This document shows, piece by piece, positions 35,220 through 46,320 of a stretch of DNA of 64,000 nt (positions are counted from its first letter, which is position 1; the number at the start of each line of letters is the position of its first letter). The stretch comes from Albula goreensis. Its lineage: Eukaryota > Chordata > Actinopteri > Albuliformes > Albulidae. The position numbers were made by a program, and so were the translations under genes. The DNA is taken from contig CM040751.1 of the NCBI GenBank assembly GCA_022829145.1, forward strand, positions 5,769,364 through 5,833,363. The letters are read 5' to 3'. The notes beneath the pieces were generated by a model that saw only the letters and a list, made by a program, of their open reading frames with translations, ran no database searches and had not been told where the DNA came from.

Positions 35220-35480
35220 ACACAGGGGGAATCTATAAAACTCTCTGTTGTTCACAAGCGTCTCTCATTGGCTTCAGCAGTTACGTCTCATGTATGCCAT
35301 TGCCTGCGAACGACCGCAAACCGGTCCCGGTATCAGAGCATGAAAACATACTGTAAAATGACACGAACGGTCCTTTCAGCCCAGCTAGGCCCGTCATTTA
35401 CCTGCAACCTACAGAGTCTCCAGTACCACGTCAACCCTTGACTTGAACACGCCGATCTTCTCTGCTTTGACTACAATATT
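35220..35480. promoter_or_regulatory. Candidate conserved island, CpG-retaining
   Basis: CCTGCGAACGACCGCAAACC, GGTCCCGGTATCAGAG, GACACGAACGGTCC and CCGACCCGACTGTCGAGGAC give an unusual CpG density for the region. It could equally be a recently inserted but unrecognised element. Confidence 0.32.
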
Positions 35481-36680
35481 CTATTCCGACCCGACTGTCG
35501 AGGACAGCACAACAGCATTTCCACTTCACCTCATGGGACCCACAGTAAGTCTCGGCTCTCTGGGGACACGGCAAAGTGTCTAACCACGTACAGACTTGAT
35601 GTATGTGCATGCAAAATGTGAATAAGAGGTTAACCACATGTAGTGCCTTCAGCTCTCTAAAACCTGCTCTGATTTCAGACAAGAGAGTGAGCATTTACTC
35701 CTGAGTTCAAAGTACAGCCAGAAACATATACATAGCTTTTTCTTGCTCTTGTCGAGCACACGCTAAGAGCACTGATGACTTTAGGGTCACATTCTTCATG
35801 CCTGTAGATCACTTGGAAAAACCCAAGCAAAGCCGGGTGAACTTTGTATGAACCATGGATATGTCGCGGCATTAGATGCTTTTCTCTGGTTTTTTTTTTC
35901 CATGAATTAACATTTGCTCTTGTGTATTCACTTCTAAATTCCCCCCAGGCAAGTCCCCAAGTTCCCTTCATTTATCAAAAATCATAAAAACATAATGTTT
36001 CAAATGCAAATGCATAAAATGTGTAAGGATTGCCAGATCAGTTTCTTATCATCATTAAATATTGACTCATACAGGAGCCAGGCTGATAGGATTCTAAAGC
36101 TCTGTTATGAAGCTTATGCCTGCACTGAGATCGATGTGATGTGATGAATATTTGTATGGAAATATGAATTTTAATTAAATTATGTCCATTCCATAGCCTT
36201 CTCTGGATGTAATAAACAAAGGCATAAATCCCCCGCAAGACATATAATCTGTAAAATGGAGGATTATTTCAAAGCAAATACTGACATTGTACAGTATGAT
36301 AGTTTGACATATTATTACAAATATCATATGGGCTGATGCACTGGTCACTATTGGCACAAGGATTCATTTTGGACATGGGCCATACTGTAGGTTCTCATAA
36401 GGTTATTGCTGACACTTTGTCATGGACATGTTGTGAAAAGGAGTAAAGATGTACTATTTAAATTGACAACAAATTTGCTGTCTGTTCTGTTGAGGGGGAA
36501 GGTGTTACAGGTGGCTGTAGATGGAAACTTCTTTTTCCATTCCAGAAGTCCTTTTCGGGTTTTCCATTGAGGCTGGTGGGTGGAGTCACCTCAATTGGTT
36601 AACAGGCTGAGCATTGTAAATTGGACCATCTGTTGCTAATCAGTCACAGGATATGTAGGCATGCCTGTGTGCAGGGTGGG
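35481..36680. other. Non-coding stretch
   Basis: No gene recognised. 36560-36680 (GGTGGAGTCACCTCAATTGG and onwards) has the look of a decayed dispersed repeat leading into the hairpin at 36681. Confidence 0.5.
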
Positions 36681-36758
36681 TTTCAGTTGGGAATCAGGAG
36701 CGGTAAGGTTAGGACCTTGGCTCCTGGTAATTTTGGTATTGCTCAGTCCCAACTGAAA
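36681..36758. repeat. Nested hairpin
   Basis: The outer arms TTTCAGTTGGGA (36681-36692) and TCCCAACTGAAA (36747-36758) are perfect complements. Inside them CAGGAGC (36695-36701) pairs with GCTCCTG (36720-36726), and inside that AAGGT (36705-36709) pairs with ACCTT (36714-36718) over a 4-nt loop. All three stems are collinear. No match to a known RNA gene comes to mind. Confidence 0.75.
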
Positions 36759-37278
36759 TGGGAGGTATATTAACTTGAGTCAGCAATTGTGTATGTAGGA
36801 CATTTAGTTTCTTTGGAAGAGGAACCCAAACCTTTTTTTTTGTGTACAGAAAACCCAAGCATGTGATTTTGGACACCGCTCTATGAGTGAATTAAGAAAC
36901 CACTCTGTTCTCCTTTCTTTTCTCCTCCCGTTTGAGAGTTGTATTTTCAGTTTAGTTTTCTTCCTTCACTTTCCAACTTGGTGGACACCGCAATTGTGTC
37001 TTTTAGAACCCATCCCTATACGCTTTCAAATGGAGTTGTCATATAGTTTTTGTTGCCTCCCGGTAGGGTACTCGCTCCTAATGGTTGTGGGAATGTGACT
37101 GCTATGAATAGCTCCCAATTCATTACACTGATATGATGTTTGGTCACAGTGCTGCTGTGCTCATGGATTTTGGTGATGATGCAGGTCTCAAATCAATGCA
37201 GTGAAATCATTCAGGGCGTTCTGCCTCATTTGAACACCAGCAGGTTTAATTTACGATGAAAAGAGATCAAACTCTGAA
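36759..37278. other. Non-coding spacer
   Basis: No gene or repeat recognised; short T-run near 36833-36841. Confidence 0.6.
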
Positions 37279-37430
37279 TACAGGTTGAGTGTCCGTTATC
37301 TGAAATGCCCGGGACCAGAAGCGTTTAGGATTTTTTCTGCATGTACAGCCATTCCCGACATACGTCAGAGTTCCCTTCTGTCCGACTGCTTGTACCTTGA
37401 AATGGATGCAAGTCGGATGTATGTTAGCAT
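37279..37430 (+). mobile_element. Pogo/Tigger-like transposon terminus, fragment
   Basis: TA is followed by CAGGTTGAGTGTCCGTTATC and then TGAAATGCCCGGGACCAGAA, closely matching the inverted terminus I remember for a mammalian Tigger-type family (CAGGTTGAGTATCCCTTATCC...). TA is the expected target site for Tc/mariner-pogo elements. 37350-37425 (CCGACATACGTC ... GCAAGTCGGATGTATGT) continues as imperfect inverted sequence. I do not find the opposite terminus, so it is truncated or decayed. Confidence 0.5.
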
Positions 37431-38234
37431 GGCATGTAGAAGTACACATGTAGCATGTAGATGATGTACACATTTAAAAGAATGTAAAGGGGAAATGAAG
37501 TAACTCTCTCCAAGATTAATGATCACAGCACATAAGCTCACAACACAAAGCAATATTTGGCCAGTTAAGGTCAGAAATTTGCGGAAGTTGACCTGTTTAG
37601 ACGTTTTAGGGTTGATCAGCTCTTTGCACAGAGAACTGTCAGACATGGTTACTATTTCTCAAACAGCTTTATTTATGAAACCTGACAATGTGATTATTTC
37701 CTGTATGGTTGCTATGTGTTTGTGTCAACTAACAAGGAGCAAGTCTGGTGAATACTCTTACATACCCCAACTGGAGTATACTCTTATAATAAATCCAGAA
37801 TCAGTCATCATGGTGGTATGAGATTGACATTTCAGTCTGGTATTATCGAATCCTGATTATGCTGGTGACACCCAGGAGTCCCATTCAAGACCAGGAGGTT
37901 TTTTTAATGGTATTCCCTTCCTCCTTTTATGATACCTGAACCTAACTCGTAAGTCCCACCGCGGTAACTCTCTCTCACAGTCTCAAGAGGAGGAAGCAGT
38001 GCGAATGTGACCATGGGAGTCTGATTCTCATGCAGACCTTCCCTCGCTGCTTTTCAATCAGCAGACACATCATGGAATATTTCCCATGCAGCCAGGGGGA
38101 AGGAAGGGAAGAAATATGGGACAAAAAGGCTTGAAGGCTAAAATACAAAAGAAATGTGTTTCCTGAACTGCAGGTTGGCCACCTAAAATCCAGGAGGAGC
38201 ATGTTTACATTTTCTTTCATCTACTGAGAAAAAT
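37431..38234. other. Non-coding spacer
   Basis: No gene recognised; frames on both strands match nothing. Confidence 0.6.
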
Positions 38235-38420
38235 GCACACCCTTTTCTAAAATGACTACTCTATTCCATGAAATCCACATCAAAGGGAGGGAAACATTTG
38301 GTCGAAATCGCATTCGATATTCATTTATGTCATACTGCAAGCGATGCAAAGTTACATCACAAAGATGCATGTGCTTGAGCGCAGGGTCTGACTCAGCCGA
38401 AGACTATTTATACGGGAGGT
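38235..38420. promoter_or_regulatory. Candidate conserved non-coding island
   Basis: GGTCGAAATCGCATTCGATA, CTGCAAGCGATGCAAAG, GCTTGAGCGCAGGGTC and a TATTTATACGGG block; CpG-retaining and unique-looking. Confidence 0.35.
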
Positions 38421-39074
38421 TGCATGTGGCGGAGAGTAAGAAAGGGTGAGCAAGTTGAAAGGGAAGGGGTGAATAAAGAAGAGCCTCTGGATAGGAACCA
38501 TATGTGGGCAGGCAGAGTGTAGAGATGGAAAAGAGTGGATGGAGGGAAAACAAAAGAGGTGAAAAGCGAGGGAGAGAGTGAGGGATTGGGCGGGGGCAGG
38601 AGGGAGCATGTGCACTTCCTTTTGCCTTGCTCGTCGCAGCGAGAGGAAGGCAGGGACTGTCAGGCCCAAAGAGCAGTCGCACGACACTTCGCTAAACATT
38701 TTTTTTCTATCAACAATTCATGAGAGATTTCCTTAAGGAGAACCTTACACTTACCACAGACCAAGCAGTCTTACATAAACCAAATAAAACAGATGATCCC
38801 ACTCAACAATAAACAGAATACTCAAGGTTTATGTGCAGTAATTCAGACAAAAATCCCATAGTTGGTGCAAAATAGCAGTGCCTGCCAGTGGTAAATAAGA
38901 ATTTGTTTTGTGTGAAATACCCTACCATCGCACACCTCCACGTTCCTTAACAAAAGTGTTTCTTTTCCTCTCTTTTGGCATTTATTTCATCAAATTGTTG
39001 AGGCAAGGCTGGAAAATGCTCTATTTGCCATTTTACTGCAGGCAGCGCTCCCTACAAATCCCCTCTGTATCTTT
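38421..39074. other. Purine-rich then AT-rich non-coding stretch
   Basis: 38440-38620 is strongly purine-biased on the + strand (GAAAGGGAAGGGGTG, GGGAGAGAGTGAGGG, GGGCGGGGGCAGGAGGG). No gene recognised after it. Confidence 0.6.
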
Positions 39075-39300
39075 TCAAAAGTCTTTTCACAGACCTTGTG
39101 GAAGAGGAGGGCAATTTACAAGCCCACAATATCAGGATGTACTTTTGCTCAACAGAGCTGTGCCCTCATGTTGACTTTGAAGCATCTTTGAAGAAGGAGC
39201 CAAATGACTATCATCGAGTGGAGTTGCGTAATGCGCGGCGTACCTCACTTTATGGAAATTTAAAAATCTTACATAATGCAAATACGGGTCCTTTCTCTTG
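39075..39300. promoter_or_regulatory. Candidate conserved non-coding island
   Basis: ATGACTATCATCGAGTGG, TTGCGTAATGCGCGGCG and neighbouring unique sequence. Overlapping out-of-phase frames argue against coding. Confidence 0.33.
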
Positions 39301-39564
39301 CCCTTTGTAACCCAGAACATCAATCTTGCAGTATCTTGAAAGAAAATCTCCTAAAGTAACTTCTTTCTTGTCATTCCTATAAGGCAATACAAAAAAGATA
39401 GAAAGGGCCCTAGATGAACTCGGCATAAGTTGAATGCAATCAAAAGTAAATAATGCCAAACGCTTTAAGCTGTCAATCAACCTTTGTCCATAGCTTTGAC
39501 ATGTGATATATTTGAGTTTTACAATCGATGCTAACCATCAGAATCAAGTTTATTTTGGTGGCAG

Positions 39565-40060
39565 CCATACTTGATAAACTGCGGCCGTGAAGGGTTAAAG
39601 CACTGAAACGCGTAATTGTCTACTGAAGTTGCACATAATTTCAACAGCTTCAACCGATATCAAGATCTTCCCTTTATTGGAGGCAGGAAAGCTGCTGTTT
39701 ATAAGCAGTATGTGTTGGGCTGGCCTTGAGCTGGGTTAGTAATGAGAATCAGCTGGGAAAGAAAGGGATTAGAAGCACTCCATGACACGGGAGAATAAAA
39801 ACCCTTTCATTTCGTGGAGACAGATTTCTGTAAATCTCAGCGAAAACAAAAGTGACCCAACTATAAAAATGATGGATGCCTGGTATGGGGGCGAAAGCGC
39901 CTTGATTTCTTTATTTATTTTTGTGATTATTATTATTTATGCTGGTTTTTATGGTGATGAAGGACGGGGACTGGATGCGACGGAATGAGTCACTGCTTCG
40001 GCGCCCATTGCATTTTACGCGATAATCAGCTGGCGGGGGTGTGTTGGGTGGGGGAGTGGA
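39565..40060. promoter_or_regulatory. Candidate conserved non-coding island
   Basis: Dense, non-repetitive block: TGCGGCCGTGAAGGG, CACTGAAACGCGTAATTG, GGCCTTGAGCTGGG, AGTAATGAGAATCAGC, GGGGGCGAAAGCGCC, GACTGGATGCGACGG, TTACGCGATAATCAGC. CpGs persist in an AT-rich setting. No recognised coding frame. Confidence 0.45.
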
Positions 40061-40084
40061 GGAGAGACCAGCAAATCTTATCTA

Positions 40085-40660
40085 TCTATTCCCACTGAAG
40101 CCAGAGAAGTGATAACAGTCGCTTTGCACTAGAACAGGTTCCTCTGTTTATTTAGCGAAAGAACATCGGGATTCACAGAAAAATTGTGCAGTAACTATGC
40201 ATAATATGACCGTAAGGCAGCTATTTTATTATAATCTACAGAAACCAATCACACGATCTTGCATGATGAAGATTACTTTTCAAAAGCAGTGTCTTTCCTT
40301 ATGAATATTTTCACTTTTTCGGTTCTGAGTTCATGGCAAAAATCTCGAGGCTGAGTACATAAAACAAATCCCATTAGTCGCTGGCAACCAGGTGTAATCC
40401 ATATGCGGACAGGTTGCTAAGTCGCAGTTGAGACCCGCAGAGTTATTCATTCATTCACAAAATAAATAAGGAGGAATGTGATTCTCCTCAATCTGCCAAA
40501 AGCTTGCAAATATGGAAAGCCATTGGAACAAGCAATTAGAACAATCAATCACAAATTGAACAGCTGTTAGCACGTCAAGCCAATTTTGCACAGCCAGAGA
40601 AAAATATGCAAATGAGCAGCACATAATCACATAAGGCTTCATTTGGGACCTTTTGAGATT
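40085..40660. promoter_or_regulatory. Candidate conserved non-coding island with POU octamer
   Basis: Blocks include TATTTAGCGAAAGAACATCG, CTATGCATAATATGACCG, CAAGCAATTAGAACAATC (paired CAAT/ATTA cores), CAGCTGTTAGCACGTCAAGC and ATATGCAAATGAG at 40604-40616. The 13-bp octamer context is identical to that at 22317-22329. Confidence 0.48.
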
Positions 40661-42139
40661 GATTTATGATTTTTTTATCTTGTTTATATTGACCACTTTT
40701 GTCCTGATTCCTATCAAGGACTAGACCTCCGCAAGAAAATAGATTTCAGATTAAATTAGAAAAATTCTAACAAACATGTGATATCTGTGAAATCTGTAAC
40801 GAATGCGATACAGGACAGTACGTACAGAATGCTTACAGTATATAGAGAGTTTAGCAACATGAACTTTAAGGATATCATAGTTTAGCATTAATCTCGAATG
40901 AAAATCATATGTAAAACAGGCATATCTTTTACATAGCTGGCTTGCACATCCATAGACACATTTTCAAGATAAAATTTTGGCATTTTCTGCAGTTTCTCTG
41001 CCTGTCTGCCTTTCTGGCTGGCAGGGTGACAGAGAGACACAAAACAGCTGAGCATAACCCTACAGCTCATTACATGTGTGATGAAGGTTACAATAATGAA
41101 AATAGGACCCTTAAACTAAACGGCCAAATCATAAGGCTCCCATTATTACAAGTGGGTCGTTTATACATGATGTACTGCAAGATTAACGTTTTCATCAAAT
41201 TTAATATGTGGGGTTTTTTTTCTACAGATAATTTCATACAAGTTAAAAATTATCAGCCTAGCATGCTTGGACTGTGAGTGGGCTAACTTACCACATCTAT
41301 TGAAACAGAATTACTGTCTTTGTTTTCTTTGCCAATTTTGCAAGCTGTACTACTGAGAAAAAGCCTTTGGGTGATAAGTAATTGCAAAATAAACAGCATT
41401 AAGTAAAAGAAACTGTAGAGGACCAGCTGGGAGTCCTCTGTTACACTTCCACAGCAAGAGAAAGCACTAAGGTGTTAAGAGTGCCAGCTCTGTGGGTCTT
41501 CTGTCCTCGAGGACGTCAGGATTACCATCCATTCGGAAAGAGAATCATTGGATTATCTTTAAACCATGTCACGGATGAGGTATTTTGTCAGTCGAGAAAT
41601 TATCTGGATGAAAATGCAGACAGCTTAATAGTTCAGTTTTACATGGCACGAGAATCATTTCACCCATTTCCTCCTCAGAGGTGTATTTTTTACTCAGACT
41701 TCCTGTATATCAACAAGTTGATTTTTTAGTGTAGGCTTTCTTGCACAATTAACAAGTCCCTTCACTTGAAATTTATGACATTGAGGAGCACAAAGTCAAC
41801 ATATGTTCGGTTCACAACCTACAGGTACCCACTTGGCCAGAAGAGGTCAGTAGAGAGTGATGAGTATAATGGAAATATCATGAAGTTTCAGCAGTGAGGC
41901 TAAGCCTCACCAATGAGGATCTCCATTCAAACTCGCACAGAAGCACAACCACACAAAGACCCTCAACGTGCCACTGAAAGGCTCTCGAAAGATGCTTGTG
42001 TAGCCTTATTGTTGGAGTGTGTGCCTGTGCAGACTTGATTTTAGGCCATAAGGATTTAGGTGAGTGGATAACAATGTCAACTTCTATGCTTCATAAAATT
42101 GACATGGAACTGCCCCAAAAATGTCTTACAAAGGACTCC
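40661..42139. other. Non-coding stretch
   Basis: No gene recognised. GTGAGGCT-A-AGCCTCAC (41894-41910) is a short perfect palindrome. 41460-41620 has a few CpGs (CCTCGAGGACGTCAGG). Confidence 0.55.
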
Positions 42140-42310
42140 CGGAGTGAACCGAACAGATGAACAATGGTCTCTGGAACTGGCCCACTAATTAACCCGCAAA
42201 GGGAAGCCCGCTAATGCTAATCATGCTGGATGGCAGGCCCCATCTGATTCATGAAACATCACGCCTGGCACCTCATTCCTCAGGATCAGTGGCAGAGAGC
42301 CATATCCTTC
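42140..42310. promoter_or_regulatory. Candidate conserved non-coding island
   Basis: CCACTAATTAACCCGCAAAG followed by GCCCGCTAATGCTAATCATG: several TAAT cores within 60 bp, then unique sequence to ATCACGCCTGGC. Confidence 0.42.
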
Positions 42311-42451
42311 CCCCAGAGTACCAATATACTCGTGATGTTATTTAAATATCCAATAAATGTTCACCTTTAAAGGCCACTCTCCGTTTTTATGGGCGTATTT
42401 TCCTGTTTATTAATTTGAAACTTCAGTCTTAAATCTGAACAGCATTGAAAA

Positions 42452-42485
42452 GACACACACACACATACACACACACACACACACA
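42452..42485. repeat. (AC)n microsatellite, one interruption
   Basis: AC run of about 34 bp with a single T interruption near 42466. Confidence 0.95.
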
Positions 42486-42519
42486 ATTTCCTAACAAAGC
42501 TGATACCTCTCACAAGACA

Positions 42520-42740
42520 TAGCACAGACTATGGTTTCAAAGCTAGTTTTCCCATCCTGCAATCTCGCTCGGTTTTTCCAGACGTCACAGAGCAGAAAAT
42601 GATCTCTCTGACCCGCTGATTGGAATCAGTGGTTTAATTAGGCTCTTAATCTCTGTGAAGAGGTGTCATACGTACCACAGCTGCAAGTAAACCGCGCTCG
42701 TCTCAGCTTTCTCTTTAGTGACGATGCTGAATTCTCAGCA
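42520..42740. promoter_or_regulatory. Candidate conserved non-coding island
   Basis: CAATCTCGCTCGG, CCAGACGTCACAGAGC (CRE-like GACGTCA), CCCGCTGATTGGAATCAG, GTTTAATTAGGCTCTTAATC and AAACCGCGCTCGTCTCAG. Unique-looking with retained CpGs. Confidence 0.44.
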
Positions 42741-43071
42741 CATTGGTAATTGTAGGGTGGCACTGTAAGGCATGTCTGTGTTATAGACGATCAGCTCAGA
42801 ATATCGTCACCCCAGGTTTATTTATTTACAAACATAATATATGTACATGTTATATATTCAAAATTCTGCCATTCTCTGGTTTCATGAAGCCTTCATTCAT
42901 GTTTTTCAGCTACAGGAGGTTCTGCAGAAGTGTATTGAATGCTTTGTATTCACAAAGCATTTGACCATAATTTTACACGTTACATTTTGACTGACCTCTG
43001 GATTGTCTTTAAAGGTTTAGTTATCACAGGCCTTGACTCAGAAAACTGAGTACATTAAGATGGAAAAAAAC

Positions 43072-43072
<1 letters not shown>
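42741..43072. other. Non-coding spacer
   Basis: AT-rich; nothing recognised. Confidence 0.6.

Positions 43073-43131
<59 letters not shown>
43073..43131. repeat. (GT)29 microsatellite
   Basis: Uninterrupted GT/TG run of about 58 bp, the longest pure dinucleotide array in the window. Confidence 0.97.
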
Positions 43132-43133
<2 letters not shown>

Positions 43134-43689
43134 TTTGTGAAGTCAGGGATTGTATCTATCATAATGTCAAACTCTACAGCTCCTTAGAGGGCCTCAACCG
43201 TTGCTTCACCAGAGAAGGTAACACACCTGCTGCCATCTTGGCGTCAGAAACACCTGCTGTTTGCTCGATGTTGATATAGAGTATTTATAGAGATCAAATT
43301 TTAGTTTTTGGTCCACACATGATTTTTTTTTTTGGTGACACTTTGGCTTTGTCATTATGTCCAGCTTTTGGTCTCCTTCCATTTTCTCTTTCTTTCCCAG
43401 GCACGTAGACCGGCCATACGACTTATTATAGAGGAATTTGAATCGCGATGTTGAGTTCCAGGACTGAAAATCAAAAGCAGGAGGGGAGAATGTAACATTT
43501 CATAATTGCTCCTTTAGGCAAAAAGAAAACTAGCGGCAAGAATAACACTTGCGGATGGTTGGAAAATAACAATGAGTAAAGTCTCACCATTCAAGTGTAA
43601 CAGATTTAAATTAAACCTAAGTGCTGGCAATGTGTAGCTTTGCCTCTTCCAGAAATTAAAGCAACTGAATGAAAGAAAGCAAAGGTTGA
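43132..43689. other. Non-coding spacer
   Basis: No gene. 43400-43460 has CGTAGACCGGCCATACGAC and TTGAATCGCGATGTTG, a possible small island. Confidence 0.5.
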
Positions 43690-44470
43690 CTGGAACGCTT
43701 TTGGAGGACTCTAGGCAGCTATCTCATCATTATTGATTGTACCCTTGCGCTATCCCCTCAGAAAAAAAATGTTCTAGAAGGCACCAAATGCAGGTGATTT
43801 TCTTCCAATTATCAGGGAAACCTTTGGTTGTAACAGTCACACAGTCAGCTCTGTGGTGCTGGCTGGTGATTTCTTTTCGTGCTACCTTTTGTTTTAGCTT
43901 AATTTCTTCTGGAATTTTGATTCAAGTTTGCCCAAATTCGTTTACTTCAGTCTGGTGATTGGAGGATTATTTTGTTGGGCTTTTAAGGGCAGCAGTTTGC
44001 AACCCTGGTGATCGTTTTCATCTGAACAGCAGCCAAGACGAGACCTGGGGAAAATAAATAAATAAATAATCCTATATGTGGAATATCTGATCTTTATTGG
44101 GACCTATCGGGATTTTTTCTGAGATAAGATGAGGTAGGGATTCTCCTTGAGTTCATTGCTGGTTCCCCTGCCTGTGGGCTGTCTGAGGCAATTCTTTGAA
44201 AGCCTTGTGTTTGCCCCAATGTTGCCACGACTCTGCAGATTTTATTTTGCACTTATTTGATTTGCTTTTTGACAATCCCTACAAACTAAATATTGATATG
44301 TTGAGGTATTTTTCAATTAGACTTATGATGAGCCATTATTTTGTTAAAATACCTGAAGGGGCCAAGTAGTCATGAAGCAACATATCAGTATTTTGTTTTG
44401 ATTTCATGTGGATGAGGACAGATTTTGTGCTGTGATGTTTCATTCATGGTTGATTATTGATTCTACATCG
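43690..44470 (+). repeat. Dispersed repeat R1, copy B, internally deleted
   Basis: Same block order as copy A: GGTGCTGGCTGGTGATTTC (about 43855), TTGTTGGGCTTTTAAGGGCA (about 43973), GCAGTTTGCAACCCTGGTGA, CTGAGATAAGATGAGG, then TTTCATGTGGATGAGGACAG near 44404. The stretch that in copies A and C holds CAGTGTGGGGACTGGCT and the following 85-90 nt is missing. An (AAAT)n run at about 44053-44068 is an addition. Confidence 0.68.
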
Positions 44471-45187
44471 TAATACACAAGATCCCAAAGTATGATTATG
44501 GGAAACAATTTCTTAGTGTTATATAAATATTTCAACACACTAAACAGATGTTTTTTTTTTCAGAATATACTTCGTAAATAAAGAATGCAGCTGCATTTTC
44601 CATAGCCCCATAACCATCTATATGTAAATGTGCATACACAGCATATATAATTTCAGTTTAATGTGTATAGACCTGAGATTGAACTTGCCTTGCTCTGCTC
44701 GATTTTTGTTTGGCCCATATTTTCTTATTCCAGCAAACCTGTTTGTTGGTTAATCCTTCATTCAGTGTGTTGGAAGCTGCCGATTAGGCTAATAGAAGCT
44801 GACATTAATTAGGCTGAGAAAAGGTGTGGGGGAGTTGGCATATCTGGAGCTTGTGTCCAACATCTTTGGCTGTCTTAGGTTGAAACTGTCTGGGAAGATG
44901 ATGTTTAAATGACCACAAAGTAATTTAGTGCTGAATAAAATGAGCAACAACAGTGGAATGCCTTTATCAGTAGATTTATGTTATATTTAGCACCTCCTAA
45001 GTACACAGAAAATGACATTTTTTTGTGTTCAGGGAATAATCTGCCAGTTTATGATGAACAGGCCAGGTCAAGGATTCTCTCTGCTTCTCTTTTGTCATTT
45101 TTGGGTTGATTATTTCATTTGGAAAGCAGAGCAGGTTCATTTCAGGGTGTCGTTCCACGTATATGGAGCTAAGCTCAGGTAATGAGG

Positions 45188-45189
<2 letters not shown>
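44471..45189. other. Non-coding spacer
   Basis: No gene recognised. 44760-44825 contains GCCGATTAGGCTAATAG and ATTAATTAGGCTGAG, a small homeodomain-type cluster. Confidence 0.5.

Positions 45190-45239
<50 letters not shown>
45190..45239. repeat. (GT)25 microsatellite
   Basis: Uninterrupted TG run of about 50 bp. Confidence 0.97.
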
Positions 45240-45854
45240 ATGTGCACATATCATGGGTAATTGTAATTGGTACGTTTTCACATTGCAGTTCACATGGTGT
45301 CTCAATATAAAATGTTATGCCACTGTTTCAGTATTTCATCACTGATTCATATATATTTTCACATTTTATTACTCCAAGGTTTCATATTCTGGAAATGTAC
45401 TATGTCTTTTATAGGACTGATCCTGCAGAATTTCTTGACATTTTTTATTTCTCCCCTCAGATTGTTTTCCTAAAGTGTGAATAATAAAACCTTGAACAGA
45501 ACTCTTTTTTCTTAATTTTACTTTGGGTGTATTCTTTAAAAAAGTTTTTTGACCATGAATCTGCCATCATGTTATCATTACATGGTAAATTAAAATTTCC
45601 AACATAACTTGGGGAATTATCCCAAATAAATACATTAATATCTGCCATTTACTTGAAAGATATTAATTATTCACCAGATTGACACTCATATTTCCCCAGA
45701 AATATATTTTCCTCATGGTCATACCACAAATAATTTTTCTTAAATTTCTCAAGATAATTAAAATAAGAAAAACCAGAAACAAACATGCAGGGTTCAATGG
45801 TTTGTTTGCATGGACGGGTGGATTTGACTGTGAAGTTATTGATGCCATTTAATC
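45240..45854. other. Non-coding AT-rich spacer
   Basis: Nothing recognised; overlapping opposite frames only. Confidence 0.6.
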
Positions 45855-46320
45855 GTAACAATGGACACAAAATTGGAATTAATATTCAAAAATGGCATGA
45901 TTATCGGTAGCATGCGGGAATTGGGGATGCACAAAGTGAGATTCTCTGTGATAACTGCCACCGGACGCTTTGCTCACCATCTGTTGATAATATATGTATC
46001 GTTTCTGTATCTGTATTGCAATGACATGAAACAGCTGGTGACCAATAAAAGGATGTCTATCTGATTGAGACATGGCCGACATCCGCACTGTTCTGCATCA
46101 CAACTATATGCATGGAGACTTCAGTCAGGATTTCCACGTTTCTGAGGCAGGACAGTATAACTGGTTCGATTAAAACTCAAAGGCCGTTTCAACTCTGCCC
46201 GATTCCTCCAGTTCATGTGACGATAAGCACTGTGATGATGAAATCGGCACATGTTTGGTTTGCGCACTCACAGGTGCCCATCCGACCCAGACAGGCCGCT
46301 GGGGAGTGATGTGACTGGCA
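45855..46320. promoter_or_regulatory. Candidate conserved non-coding island
   Basis: Unique-looking blocks ATTATCGGTAGCATGCGGG, GCCACCGGACGCTTTGC, CTGGTTCGATTAAAACTC and GATGAAATCGGCACATG, with CpGs retained. Overlapping frames on both strands, none recognisable. Confidence 0.33.
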
